Assembly: GCA_021155045.1 (NCBI GenBank)
Contig: JAJNQB010000017.1
Location: forward strand, 1 to 64,000
DNA: 64,000 bases
From: Arcticibacter sp.
GTDB lineage: Bacteria; Bacteroidota; Bacteroidia; 2-12-FULL-35-15
Direction: 5' to 3'
The notes below the pieces were generated by a model. It searched no databases. It worked only from the letters and a program-made list of their open reading frames with translations, and had not been told where the DNA came from. Both the position numbers and the translations under genes were made by a program. Every line of letters begins with the position of its first letter. Positions within the stretch are counted from its first letter, which is position 1. Shown piece by piece: positions 16,524 through 25,327 of this stretch.

Positions 16524-16823
16524 ATGACGAAAGCAGATATTATCAACGAAATTGCAGAAAAGACAGGCATTGAAAAAGTTGCTGTACAAGCTACAGTAGA
16601 AGCATTTATGAAATCGGTAAAAAGCAAAATGGCTGATGGAGAAAATGTTTATTTAAGAGGGTTTGGAAGTTTTATTGTAAAAAAGCGTGCTGAAAAAACA
16701 GGACGAAATATTTCGAAAAACACAACAATTATTATTCCTGCACACTATATTCCTAGCTTTAAGCCAGCAAAAACATTTGCTGAAAAAGTGAAAAAAAGTG
16801 TAAAGGTGGTAGAAAAAGCATAA
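16524..16823 (+). CDS. HU-family DNA-binding protein
   Basis: 99 residues from ATG 16524; an upstream TTG at 16500 in frame adds eight residues atypical for the family and is not used. It has the HU/IHF fold: MTKADIINEIAEKTG, the dimer helix, LRGFGSFIVKKR (beta-arm start), the arm with the conserved Arg-Asn (GRN) and Pro (IIIPA), and FKPAKTF. HU bends and compacts DNA in the nucleoid. A lysine-rich C-terminal extension (KKSVKVVEKA) is common in this phylum. It is preceded by a strong promoter and followed by a TPR gene 47 nt later. Confidence 0.94.
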   Translation: MTKADIINEIAEKTGIEKVAVQATVEAFMKSVKSKMADGENVYLRGFGSFIVKKRAEKTGRNISKNTTIIIPAHYIPSFKPAKTFAEKVKKSVKVVEKA

Positions 16824-16870
16824 TTATTTATTAAGCCGTGATTACACAGCTTGGTTAATTATATTTTACA

Positions 16871-17692
16871 ATGGGAGTTTTAAATAAAAAACAAATTATA
16901 GTTATTGCAGGCTCCTTTTTATTAATCGTTCTTTTATTATTGGCAAATACAAAACCTTCTAAAAAAGAGGTTGAAAAGGCTCAGATTGAAACTTCTCCTT
17001 TGCTTGAAAATGTTATTGAACAAATAAAATCAAGTTTAAGTGCTGAACAAAAAACTCAACTACAAAAACTTGAAAGTAATATTCAAAGCGCAAGCAATAA
17101 ACAACAAGCTTTTGATACGATTATCCGTTTTTATGACGGATTAAGACAGCCGATTGCTGCTGCCTATTACACCGAAAAAGCTGCCGAAACTATTGCAACA
17201 GAAAAAAACTGGAATACTGCAGGTGTAAGATATTATGCTGCAACTCAATTTTATGATGGCGAAAACAAAGGTATATTGTTTAAAAAAGCAATTGAATGTT
17301 TTGAAAAAACGGTAGCAATAAACCCTACAAATGTTGATTCAAAAATTAGTTTGGCGGCTTGCTATGTAGAAGGCTCTCAAGACCCAATGAAAGGAATTTC
17401 AATGCTCAAAGAAATTGAAAAAACCGATTCGAATAATGTAAACTTACAGTTGAATTTTGCGTTTTTTTCTGAGCGTTCAGGGCAATGGGAAAAAGCAATT
17501 GCTCGTTTCGAGAAAGTTTTAAGAATTCAGCCTGAAAACATTGAAGTGTATTTGCATCTTGCTGATGCTTGTGTTCAGATGAACAACAAACAAAAAGCAA
17601 TTGAATATTTAGAAAAATACAATAGTTTTGTGGACGACACAACTATAAAAACTGAAGTACAAAATTATATTAATCAATTAAAAAAAAATTAG
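16871..17692 (+). CDS. Membrane-anchored tetratricopeptide-repeat protein
   Basis: 273 residues: an N-terminal TM helix (about 8-27), a coiled-coil-like segment (35-75), then several TPR units, clearest at about 143-176 (FKKAIECFEKTVAINPTN), 206-240 (EKAIARFEKVLRIQPEN) and the last helix pair. Soluble part probably periplasmic. TPR proteins act as scaffolds; no partner can be named. The position after HU and before the AURKAIP1/COX24-like gene and rng is a typical Bacteroidota order. Confidence 0.8.
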   Translation: MGVLNKKQIIVIAGSFLLIVLLLLANTKPSKKEVEKAQIETSPLLENVIEQIKSSLSAEQKTQLQKLESNIQSASNKQQAFDTIIRFYDGLRQPIAAAYYTEKAAETIATEKNWNTAGVRYYAATQFYDGENKGILFKKAIECFEKTVAINPTNVDSKISLAACYVEGSQDPMKGISMLKEIEKTDSNNVNLQLNFAFFSERSGQWEKAIARFEKVLRIQPENIEVYLHLADACVQMNNKQKAIEYLEKYNSFVDDTTIKTEVQNYINQLKKN

Positions 17693-17695
17693 ACC

Positions 17696-17785
17696 ATGCC
17701 AAGCGGTAAAAAAAGAAAAAGACATAAAATGGCTACTCACAAACGTAAAAAACGTTTGAGAAAAAACAGACACAAGAAAAAATAA
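17696..17785 (+). CDS. AURKAIP1/COX24-domain protein (29 residues)
   Basis: MPSGKKRKRHKMATHKRKKR is followed by LRKNRHKKK and a stop: 29 residues, two-thirds Lys/Arg. This tiny basic protein is the Bacteroidota form of the AURKAIP1/COX24 family, related to mitochondrial ribosomal protein mS38, so a ribosome-associated role is likely. It begins 3 nt after the TPR stop and is followed by a hairpin at 17784-17815. Confidence 0.85.
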   Translation: MPSGKKRKRHKMATHKRKKRLRKNRHKKK

Positions 17786-17815
17786 GAATACTTATTTTTA
17801 GTGTATTCTTTTTAA
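17784..17815 (+). terminator. Weak rho-independent terminator
   Basis: AAGAATAC (17784-17791) and GTATTCTT (17803-17810) form an AT-rich 8-bp stem followed by TTT. It overlaps the AURKAIP1/COX24 stop and would separate it from rng. Confidence 0.5.
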
Positions 17816-17989
17816 ATGCACCATTATTATTCTCAAACATGCTCGTTTAATCAACGATGTTTTGTTTTGGTGTGTTAGTCTGTATTCATTCGGCAAGGAG
17901 CCGAGTATTAGCACTATAACAATTTTACGATTACTCAATTGTTCTAATCAAAGAACGATTGGGGATGTCGTATTTTAAAATATTTAACC

Positions 17990-19540
17990 GTGAATAACGA
18001 ATTAATAATAGATGTAAACCCATCTGAAGTTGTAATTGCGTTGCTACAAGAAAAACGATTAGCAGAGCTAAATCGTGAAAAAAGCAATAACAATTATTCT
18101 GTTGGAGATATTTACTTGGGCAGAGTTAAAAAAGTAATGCCCGGATTAAATGCTGCTTTTGTAGATGTTGGTTACGAAAAAGACGCTTTTTTACATTATC
18201 TGGATTTAGGTCCTCAGGCATCTTCTTTCATTAAATACACCAAATTGGTGCAAACAGGCAAACAAACAACCTCCAACTTAATGTACTTTAAGTATGAGAA
18301 TGATATCCCAAAAGATGGAAAAATTGGAAGTGTGGTTTCTTCTAACCAGAACATTCTTATTCAAATTGCAAAAGAACCTATTTCAACAAAAGGTCCTAGA
18401 ATAACAACCGAAATATCCTTAGCGGGAAGATACATTGTTCTTATACCATTTTCAGAAAAAATTTCGGTATCACAAAAAATAACAACAAACGAAGAAAAAA
18501 CAAGATTAAAAAAGTTGATACAAAGTATTAAACCAAAAAACTTTGGTGTAATAATTCGTACTGTTGCTGAAGGGAAAAGTGTGGCTGATTTGGATGCTGA
18601 TTTAAATGATTTAATGGCAAAGTGGAACACCTGCTATGAAACATTAAAAACAGCACAAGCTCCACATAAAGTTCTTGGAGAAATTGACCGGACTTCTGCT
18701 ATTCTTCGTGATATGTTAAATGCAAGCTTCAACAGTATTCATGTAAATGATCAAGCTTTGTTTGAAGAAACAAAAACATATTTAAGAACCATTGCACCTG
18801 ATAAAGAAAAAATTGTAAAACTGTACAAAGGCAATGTTCCTATTTTCGACAATTTTGGGGTAGATAAACAAATTAAAGCTTTATTCGGAAAAACAGTTAC
18901 GTTAAAAAGCGGAGGTTATTTAATTGTTGAGCACACTGAGGCGCTTCATGTAATTGATGTAAACAGCGGAAATCGTGCTAAATCGGATAATACACAGGAA
19001 GGAAATGCTCTTGACGTAAATTTAGAAGCTGCTGCTGAAATAGCTCGTCAGTTGCGTTTACGCGATATGGGAGGAATTATTGTTATTGATTTTATTGATT
19101 TACATTCTGCCGAAAATCGAAAAATTTTATTTGAAAAAATAAGAGATGAGATGGCGAAAGACAGAGCGAAGCACAATATTTTGCCTCCAAGTAAATTTGG
19201 ATTGGTTCAAATAACTCGTCAGCGTGTTCGCCCTGAAATGAATATTGTTACGGTTGAAAAATGCCCATCATGTAGTGGAACAGGAGAAATTCAAGCAAGC
19301 ATTTTATTAGAAGACCAAATTGAAAACAACTTACGTTATATAACAAAAGAATTAAACGAAAAAACAGTAACGCTTTGTGTTCATCCATATATTGAAGCGT
19401 ACTTAACCAAAGGATTATTTTCGGTAAAACGTAAGTGGTCATATAAATATAAGTGCAAAATTAAAATGCGACCAATCACTTCGTACACCTTTTTAGAATA
19501 TCATTTTTTAAATAAAAACGAAGACGAAATAAAACTGTAA
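17990..19540 (+). CDS. rng: Ribonuclease E/G family endoribonuclease
   Basis: 516 residues, GTG start. S1 domain near the start (GDIYLGRVKKVMPGLNAAFVD), interrupted by the Bacteroidota-typical insertion, then the DNase I-like catalytic core with Asp in VIDVNSGN (D323) and in IIVIDFIDL (D367), and the Zn-link CPSC (C425/C428). It lacks the long RNase E C-terminal scaffold, so it is RNase G-like. It cleaves single-stranded RNA and processes rRNA and mRNA in the cytoplasm. The 204-nt upstream gap has small inverted repeats (GTTCT/AGAAC at about 17941) but no clear promoter consensus. Confidence 0.93.
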   Translation: MNNELIIDVNPSEVVIALLQEKRLAELNREKSNNNYSVGDIYLGRVKKVMPGLNAAFVDVGYEKDAFLHYLDLGPQASSFIKYTKLVQTGKQTTSNLMYFKYENDIPKDGKIGSVVSSNQNILIQIAKEPISTKGPRITTEISLAGRYIVLIPFSEKISVSQKITTNEEKTRLKKLIQSIKPKNFGVIIRTVAEGKSVADLDADLNDLMAKWNTCYETLKTAQAPHKVLGEIDRTSAILRDMLNASFNSIHVNDQALFEETKTYLRTIAPDKEKIVKLYKGNVPIFDNFGVDKQIKALFGKTVTLKSGGYLIVEHTEALHVIDVNSGNRAKSDNTQEGNALDVNLEAAAEIARQLRLRDMGGIIVIDFIDLHSAENRKILFEKIRDEMAKDRAKHNILPPSKFGLVQITRQRVRPEMNIVTVEKCPSCSGTGEIQASILLEDQIENNLRYITKELNEKTVTLCVHPYIEAYLTKGLFSVKRKWSYKYKCKIKMRPITSYTFLEYHFLNKNEDEIKL

Positions 19541-19541
19541 G

Positions 19542-20339
19542 CTATTTTTTATTTGTTTTGATTTTTGCGTTTATTCCCACCCTAATTACAAGAGGAAAAA
19601 CTTTGCGATAAATAGATGGTACGTCATTCCCATAATATGTTTGTGTGTAAACTCCTGTTTGTAGCATAAACTTGACGTTTTCTCCACCAGCTTTAAAAGT
19701 TAATGATGGCTCAACAGTATAGCTGTTTGAATTTTTTACGTTCACAGTGTCTGTTCCACTTTTCTTCCAAACAGATGTTGGGTCCTGAGGGTCAACAGGT
19801 CCAGAATAATGGTCGTATCTATCTACCCGGTAATAATAATCACTAACAAACCAGTTTGAAAGTTTTACTGAAAATGTTAAATTCATTTTGTCAGTAAAAA
19901 GCATACTTATTTGTGGTTGTAAAAAAATTCTGTTCGCTTTTATTTTAATATCATAGTTGTAATAAAAGTTGTCGATACTTAAAATGGTGTGAAATTCTTT
20001 TTGGCGATTATAATTGTATTCGCAATATGCATAACCACCATACAACCCTAAATACAATCTATTTTCAAATGCATTGTATGCTCCTAATCCAATTTCTGGA
20101 CTAACCATTCCATCATAACTCATTGCCATATTAGCCATAATTCCAAAATGTTTTATTGGAGAATAAGCCAATTGTGCATCCAACGTTTTGGTAGAAACGG
20201 CTGCATTAACCTCTATATTATTTTCTTCTGTAAATACTGGAGTATTTTGTACTTGTGGTAAAAAGGAGTGGTTTTTACAACTCGAAATAATTAAAATCGT
20301 TACAAACAAAATCCCTGCTTTTTTTATTGTTGCTTTCAT
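19542..20339 (-). CDS. Hypothetical lipoprotein, possible outer-membrane beta-barrel
   Basis: 265 residues with a lipobox ISSC (Cys21) after a hydrophobic signal. The body has alternating amphipathic strands rich in Tyr, Phe and Asn (YLGLYGGYAYCEYNYN and others) and ends in a strand, suggesting an eight- to ten-stranded barrel-like fold. No family recognised. It ends 1 nt beyond the rng stop (convergent) and has its own promoter at 20361-20391. Confidence 0.75.
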   Translation of the reverse strand: MKATIKKAGILFVTILIISSCKNHSFLPQVQNTPVFTEENNIEVNAAVSTKTLDAQLAYSPIKHFGIMANMAMSYDGMVSPEIGLGAYNAFENRLYLGLYGGYAYCEYNYNRQKEFHTILSIDNFYYNYDIKIKANRIFLQPQISMLFTDKMNLTFSVKLSNWFVSDYYYRVDRYDHYSGPVDPQDPTSVWKKSGTDTVNVKNSNSYTVEPSLTFKAGGENVKFMLQTGVYTQTYYGNDVPSIYRKVFPLVIRVGINAKIKTNKK

Positions 20340-20360
20340 TATTTTGAATTTTTCGTATTG

Positions 20361-20391
20361 CTAAATTAATTAAAATAAACAATAAAACAAA
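20361..20391 (-). promoter_or_regulatory. Promoter of the 19542-20339 lipoprotein gene
   Basis: On the minus strand TTTG (20391-20388), 19-nt spacer, TAATTTAG (20368-20361), one mismatch to TAnnTTTG. The leader would be about 16 nt. Confidence 0.5.
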
Positions 20392-20396
20392 TTCAA

Positions 20397-20404
20397 TACC
20401 TTTG
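20397..20404 (+). promoter_or_regulatory. -7 element for the methyltransferase gene
   Basis: TACCTTTG is an exact TAnnTTTG match 20 nt before ATG 20425; no good -33 was seen. Confidence 0.45.
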
Positions 20405-20424
20405 GCACACTAGAAATTAAAAGC

Positions 20425-21306
20425 ATGAATATTGAATTAAATACACCTCAACATTTTACCGATTATGAATTGATAGATGTTGGTGATTTTGAAAAATTAG
20501 AACGATTCGGACAATACATAACCATTCGCCCAGAACCCCAAGCCGTTTGGGAAAAAACACTTAGCAATGTTGAATGGGAAAAACTTGCGCATGTAAAATT
20601 TATTCCTCGTTCAAGCTCTGCCGGTGAATGGAAAAAATTAAAGCAAATGCCCGATCAATGGCAAATTGTTTATTCAATAAATAAGACTGATGCTGCTATA
20701 AAGTTTCGTTTAGGTTTAACCTCCTTTAAGCATGTTGGCATTTTTCCTGAACAAGCATCAAACTGGGACTTTATTTACAATTCTATCAAACAAATGAATG
20801 TTGCACAACCCAAAGTTTTAAATTTATTTGCATATACCGGTGGTGCATCATTAGCTGCAAAGGCTGCTGGGGCAGATATTACGCATGTTGATTCCATCAA
20901 ACAAGTGGTAACATGGAGTAAAGAAAATATGGATTTGTCAAACCTATCGAATATTCGTTGGGTGGTAGAAGATGCTTTGAAATTTGTAAAACGTGAAGAA
21001 AAAAGAGGCAACAAATACAATGGAATTATTCTTGACCCTCCCGCATTTGGACATGGGCCAAACGGAGAAAAGTGGAAACTAGAAGATAACATCAACGAAA
21101 TGATGAAAGGTGTTTTGAACTTGTTGGATGAAGAAAAACATTTTTTGATACTTAATGCTTATTCACTTGGTTTTTCTTCTTTGATTATAGAAAATCTTTT
21201 ACAGCCAAAAGCAAAAAATAATTTATCAATAGGCGAATTGTTTTTAAAAGCAAAACATGGAAATGTATTGCCTTTAGGCGTTTTTGGAAGGTTAAAGAAT
21301 TTTTAA
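20425..21306 (+). CDS. Class I SAM-dependent (RlmI-like) methyltransferase
   Basis: 293 residues. SAM-binding motif I LNLFAYTGGASLAA at about 132-145, acidic end of strand 2 in HVDSIKQ, and the catalytic-type motif DPPAFGHG at about 210-217. It belongs to the S-adenosylmethionine-dependent methyltransferase family (PF10672) related to 23S rRNA cytosine methyltransferase RlmI/RlmK, but lacks an N-terminal PUA domain. A nucleic-acid, probably rRNA, substrate is inferred. Divergent from the lipoprotein gene. Confidence 0.88.
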   Translation: MNIELNTPQHFTDYELIDVGDFEKLERFGQYITIRPEPQAVWEKTLSNVEWEKLAHVKFIPRSSSAGEWKKLKQMPDQWQIVYSINKTDAAIKFRLGLTSFKHVGIFPEQASNWDFIYNSIKQMNVAQPKVLNLFAYTGGASLAAKAAGADITHVDSIKQVVTWSKENMDLSNLSNIRWVVEDALKFVKREEKRGNKYNGIILDPPAFGHGPNGEKWKLEDNINEMMKGVLNLLDEEKHFLILNAYSLGFSSLIIENLLQPKAKNNLSIGELFLKAKHGNVLPLGVFGRLKNF

Positions 21307-21313
21307 CCCTAAA

Positions 21314-21340
21314 TAGGCTGTTCATTATTTGAACTGCCTA
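21314..21340. terminator. Possible hairpin between convergent genes
   Basis: TAGGCTGTTCA (21314-21324) and TGAACTGCCTA (21330-21340) form an 11-bp stem with one mismatch. T-runs are weak, but it sits in the convergent gap and overlaps the minus-strand stop. Confidence 0.4.
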
Positions 21341-21823
21341 CTCCGAAATTTTTAATTGATTAATTGCTTTCAGCGGTCCTGGACAATGTTCTGAGTGGCA
21401 ACTTGCACAGGCAGCAACAACGGCATTGTAATTTTTTTTCAGATCTTCTTTTGGTGAGTTGTATAAATTTTGAAGATTAGAAATATAATTACTTGCAAAG
21501 GCATCAAAAGATTCTTTCTTCGTGTCGCTATCTGTAGGTTTTGCAGTATGAATTTTCTTAAACGCTTCTGGAAATTCTTTTGGAATATTTCCTTGTTCGA
21601 TTATCTCTTTTAAATTTTTTGAAGAGCTCATCATGTTACGCATCAGTAAAGCAAGTTCACTGTCTCCATTAGGATTTAACGGCTTAACACAATCTGTTGA
21701 GTCTGCTTTTTTTGCTTCTTCATTTGTAGCGTTGTTAGAGCAATTTACCAACAATACTACAAATGAAAATAATGTAGCAAAAACAATTAGTTTATTTTTT
21801 AATGATAACACCATTTGCTTCAA
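21338..21823 (-). CDS. c-type cytochrome lipoprotein
   Basis: 161 residues; lipobox LVNC (Cys28) and a single heme-binding motif C139ASC142H143 near the C-terminus, followed by SEHCPGP. A C-terminal CxxCH after a helical body is the cytochrome c-prime-like arrangement. The location is the periplasmic face of a membrane, with an electron-transfer or small-ligand-binding role inferred. It overlaps the DUF4920 gene by 32 nt, so the two are co-transcribed and coupled. The nearby TlpA-like thiol protein (22351) could help keep the CxxCH cysteines reduced; this is speculative. Confidence 0.85.
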   Translation of the reverse strand: MKQMVLSLKNKLIVFATLFSFVVLLVNCSNNATNEEAKKADSTDCVKPLNPNGDSELALLMRNMMSSSKNLKEIIEQGNIPKEFPEAFKKIHTAKPTDSDTKKESFDAFASNYISNLQNLYNSPKEDLKKNYNAVVAACASCHSEHCPGPLKAINQLKISE

Positions 21824-22283
21824 AAGATATGCTGATTTCTGGTTCTGTTATTTTTGCAATTTCTTCTTTAGATTTTCCAGCATCTTCGGCATAGTGCTGT
21901 AATTGTGCAACAGGAATAGTATCGTTATACGCCCAACCATCTATAAATACTGTTTTCCCAGCAGCATCTTTCGGCATAAAAAAAGCATAGTCTTTAAACT
22001 TAACACGCATAGATTGTTCGTTACCCAAAGATAAATTCATCCAACATCCTTTTTTCTGACAAACATCCTCAATTGTTCCTGTAAGTTTTATTTGAATAGA
22101 ATCTTTCCCTTTTATCTGATTTAATAAATCAGAACAAGCCAAAGCCCCTTCCGTAGTGATACTATCTCCAAAATACATTAAAGTTGTATCAACGGTTGCC
22201 ACTTCTTCTTTTGTTTCGTGATTACTTCCACAAGCAGATAGCAACGCAACACCTATGGTTGATAGTAGTATTAGTTTTTTCAT
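21792..22283 (-). CDS. DUF4920 lipoprotein
   Basis: 163 residues with lipobox LLSAC (Cys18). The conserved DUF4920 segment EDVCQKKGCWMNL at about 72-84, then VKFKDYAFF(M/V)PKDAAGK and the acidic AEDAGKS.EEI near the end. This family is common in Bacteroidota and often sits next to cytochrome or copper-handling genes; the Cys pair could bind a metal, but the function is unknown. Its 3' end overlaps the downstream cytochrome gene. Confidence 0.88.
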   Translation of the reverse strand: MKKLILLSTIGVALLSACGSNHETKEEVATVDTTLMYFGDSITTEGALACSDLLNQIKGKDSIQIKLTGTIEDVCQKKGCWMNLSLGNEQSMRVKFKDYAFFMPKDAAGKTVFIDGWAYNDTIPVAQLQHYAEDAGKSKEEIAKITEPEISISFEANGVIIKK

Positions 22284-22350
22284 TTTTATTTAGTGTTGAT
22301 TAATTTATTTGCAAAGAAAACTCTTTTTATTTAACAAAAGATGATACAGC

Positions 22351-23592
22351 TCATTCTTTTAACATTTTTTCTACAAACAAGGTTGTTTCTTCAACAAACT
22401 TAGTATAAGCATCACCTGTTGCGGGTCCACTAAAACCTGTATAAATTTTTCGCACATTGCCTTTTTTGTCAATGTAAATGGTTGTAGGAAATGCCATTAC
22501 AGCATTTAGCATGGGCAATGCTTCCGAAGCTTGTTGTGCTCCAGTTTTCATGGTAATTAAAAAATCATAATTCACATTAAATTTATTTTTTGTGCGTTGA
22601 ACATTGCTTACAGCTTTTGCAAAATCATCAGTACGTTCAAATGCTAGGGCAACAATTTCTAATCCTTGTTTTTTATACTTTTCGTAAAATGGTGCAAGAA
22701 ATTTTGTTTCGTCCATGCAGTTAGGACACCATGTTCCAGTAAGTTGAACAATCACAACTTTGTTTTTATATTTTTCATCACTCAACGAAACCGTTTTGCC
22801 TTCTAAATTTTTAAAACTAAAATCAACTTTTGAATACCCCGGTTTTAAATACGTAAGTGAATCGGGATTTCGCAATTCAAATTTATCATTACGAACAGCA
22901 ACCCAGGGTTCGTGCCAATGTGAACCTGAATAAAAATGTCCGTTTACAATACTATCTCCTTTTACTTCACCTGTAAATAAAAATGCATGCGAACCATCGA
23001 AGCAGGATAAAGATATTTTATCAAATGCAGACTGTTCTCCTTCAAGAAATCTGTAATCTCCTGTTTCAGTTAAAAATGTGCCTGTAATATGAATGTCCTT
23101 CATTTTAAAAATTCCGAGAGCATCATTTGAATTTTTTGTTTTAGGACTAAACACTGTTTCCCATTTTCCTGATATATCTATTTGTTTCAGATAATCTGTT
23201 TTACTATAGAAAAGATAATAGTTTCCATGTTTCGCATGAAACGGAATAATGCTTTTATCCTTTTTTGCATGGTTTATCCAGCTTCCTTTCATTAAGGTAT
23301 CGCCAATCATTTGCACTCTAAATTCGGAATCAAAAACAGGCATTTTGATGAAAACAGAATCTCCAAAAAATTTTATTTCATCCACCACTATTCGTTCATC
23401 TGCGTTAATTATTTCAAGGCTTAATGCTTTTACTTGAAAGTTAAATGGCAATTGAGTAGAATCATTTAATTGCAAAACTCCTTTCCAAACACCGGTTTTA
23501 ATATTTGCATCTTGAGCAAAAGAACTTACAAAAAGCAAAAGCGAAACAACTATTGTTGTTCCGCTTTTGTATATGCTTTTTTTTATCTGCAT
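22351..23592 (-). CDS. TlpA-family thiol-disulfide protein
   Basis: 413 residues: signal peptide (1-26), a beta-rich N-terminal domain (about 30-255) repeating motifs such as (S/I).SGKWET.F and FTGEVKGDSIVNG, and a thioredoxin fold (about 265-413) with TWCPNC as the active-site CxxC and AFPTTIYIDK (cis-Pro). A periplasmic reductase or resa-like thiol donor role is inferred. The N-terminal domain resembles that of other Bacteroidota TlpA-like proteins. It is downstream of a GC-rich repeat and the ALDH gene. Confidence 0.87.
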   Translation of the reverse strand: MQIKKSIYKSGTTIVVSLLLFVSSFAQDANIKTGVWKGVLQLNDSTQLPFNFQVKALSLEIINADERIVVDEIKFFGDSVFIKMPVFDSEFRVQMIGDTLMKGSWINHAKKDKSIIPFHAKHGNYYLFYSKTDYLKQIDISGKWETVFSPKTKNSNDALGIFKMKDIHITGTFLTETGDYRFLEGEQSAFDKISLSCFDGSHAFLFTGEVKGDSIVNGHFYSGSHWHEPWVAVRNDKFELRNPDSLTYLKPGYSKVDFSFKNLEGKTVSLSDEKYKNKVVIVQLTGTWCPNCMDETKFLAPFYEKYKKQGLEIVALAFERTDDFAKAVSNVQRTKNKFNVNYDFLITMKTGAQQASEALPMLNAVMAFPTTIYIDKKGNVRKIYTGFSGPATGDAYTKFVEETTLFVEKMLKE

Positions 23593-23608
23593 TTTTTATA
23601 TCATTATT

Positions 23609-23636
23609 CCCTGCGCCCTCCGCGCCTCTGCGAGAA
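23609..23636. repeat. GC-rich intergenic repeat remnant
   Basis: The words CCTGCGCCCTC / CGCGCCTCTGCGAGAA stand out against an AT-rich background and resemble the dispersed 'CTCTGCGCCTCTGCG' intergenic sequence seen in many bacterial genomes. It lies between the TlpA-like and ALDH genes; no coding role. Confidence 0.5.
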
Positions 23637-23638
23637 AT

Positions 23639-25195
23639 TTAAATATTAAAGTTTATTCCTTGCGCTAATGGCAAGCTTGTGCCGTAGTTAATGGTGTTTG
23701 TTTGTCTGCGCATATACGCTTTCCAAGCATCAGAACCTGATTCGCGCCCTCCGCCTGTTTCTTTTTCACCACCAAATGCTCCGCCAATTTCTGCACCCGA
23801 TGTTCCAATGTTTACATTTGCAATTCCGCAATCAGAACCAGAAGCGGATAAAAACAATTCCATTTCACGCATATTATTTGTAAAAATAGAAGATGACAAT
23901 CCTTGCGGAACACCATTTTGCATTTCTATTGCTTCGTCAATTGTTTTGTATTTCATTACATAAAGAATAGGAGCAAATGTTTCTTCTTGTACAATATGAA
24001 AATGATTTTTTGCTTCAATGATACATGGTTTTACATAGCAACCGCTTTCATAACCTTCGCCTGTTAAAACGCCACCATCAACAATAATTTTTCCGCCTTC
24101 AGTTTTTGCTTTTTCAATAGCATTCAAATAATCTTGTACTGCATTTTTGTCAATCAACGGTCCAACATGGTTGTTTGAATCCAAAGGATTTCCAATTTTT
24201 AATTGGTTGTATGCATTTTTTAAAACATCTATTGTTTTATCGTAAATACTTTCGTGAATAATTAATCTACGAGTTGAAGTGCAACGCTGACCTGCTGTTC
24301 CAACCGCACCAAAAACAGAACCAACCAAAACCATGCTTAAATCAGCATGTTCAGAAATGATAATTGCATTGTTGCCACCTAATTCTAAAATAGTATTTCC
24401 AAAACGTTCTGCAACAGTTTTTGATACGTGTCGTCCGATACGGGTAGAACCAGTAAAAGAAACCAATGGAATGCGTTTGTCATTATTTATTAAATCACCC
24501 GATTCATTACCGATAACCAAACAACTAACTCCTTCAGGAACATTGTTGCGTTTTAATACATCAGCAATAATATTTTGACACGCTACAGCACACAATGGCG
24601 TTTTTGAACTTGGTTTCCAAATACACACATCTCCACAAACCCAAGCTAACATAGAGTTCCAGCTCCATACAGCAACAGGAAAGTTAAATGCAGAAATAAT
24701 TCCTACAACACCAAAAGGATGCCATTGCTCGTACATGCGGTGCATGGGGCGTTCACTATGCATTGTTAAACCATATAATTGACGAGATAAACCAACTGCA
24801 AAATCGCAGATATCAATCATTTCTTGTACCTCTCCTAAGCCTTCTTGTAAACTTTTTCCCATTTCGTAAGAAACAAGTTTTCCTAATGGATCTTTGTATT
24901 TACGTAATTCATCACCCATTTGGCGAACAATTTCTCCACGTTTTGGTGCTGGCATTAAACGCCAAACTTTAAAAGCTTCTTCTGCGGTTTTCATTACAGC
25001 AGCATAATCTTCAGCTGTGGCAGCATTTACGCTACCTATTAATTGACCATCTACTGGAGAGTAGGACTCAATTTTTTTACCTTTTGTGATTGTATGTTTT
25101 AAACCAGTGCTAGCACCGTAATTATTTTCTTTTAATCCTAATTGCTTTAGAACATCTTCTATTCCAAATGCATTTGCTGTTAATGTTGTACTCAT
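23639..25195 (-). CDS. ALDH7-type aldehyde dehydrogenase (piperideine-6-carboxylate dehydrogenase-like)
   Basis: 518 residues from ATG 25195. It has the NAD-binding and catalytic residues of aldehyde dehydrogenases: FNFPVAVW, WKPSSKTP, FTGST, ELGGN (E271) and GQRCT (C305). The ending SGAEIGGAFGGEKETGGGRESGSDAW is the ALDH7 (antiquitin) signature, so oxidation of alpha-aminoadipate semialdehyde/piperideine-6-carboxylate in lysine degradation is the best guess. An in-frame upstream start at 25231 is rejected because the -7 element at 25221-25228 lies inside that extension. Confidence 0.92.
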   Translation of the reverse strand: MSTTLTANAFGIEDVLKQLGLKENNYGASTGLKHTITKGKKIESYSPVDGQLIGSVNAATAEDYAAVMKTAEEAFKVWRLMPAPKRGEIVRQMGDELRKYKDPLGKLVSYEMGKSLQEGLGEVQEMIDICDFAVGLSRQLYGLTMHSERPMHRMYEQWHPFGVVGIISAFNFPVAVWSWNSMLAWVCGDVCIWKPSSKTPLCAVACQNIIADVLKRNNVPEGVSCLVIGNESGDLINNDKRIPLVSFTGSTRIGRHVSKTVAERFGNTILELGGNNAIIISEHADLSMVLVGSVFGAVGTAGQRCTSTRRLIIHESIYDKTIDVLKNAYNQLKIGNPLDSNNHVGPLIDKNAVQDYLNAIEKAKTEGGKIIVDGGVLTGEGYESGCYVKPCIIEAKNHFHIVQEETFAPILYVMKYKTIDEAIEMQNGVPQGLSSSIFTNNMREMELFLSASGSDCGIANVNIGTSGAEIGGAFGGEKETGGGRESGSDAWKAYMRRQTNTINYGTSLPLAQGINFNI

Positions 25196-25220
25196 TTTTT
25201 TGTTTTTTAAATTGGGATAC

Positions 25221-25228
25221 CAAAGGTA
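25221..25228 (-). promoter_or_regulatory. -7 element for the ALDH7 gene
   Basis: TACCTTTG on the minus strand, an exact TAnnTTTG match; predicted start near 25214, about 19 nt before ATG 25195. Confidence 0.5.
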
Positions 25229-25327
25229 CAAAAAATGTGTGGAAAATGGTATTCAATTCCGATTTAGAATTGACTTTGCTTTTTATTTATAATAACTTTA
25301 CTTTTAAAAAAATATAATGAATTCTAA

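Noticed and set aside
17786..17989. Structured RNA or tRNA in the gap before rng
   Set aside because: Short inverted repeats (CGGC/GCCG; GTTCT/AGAAC) occur, but no tRNA cloverleaf or known riboswitch could be drawn.
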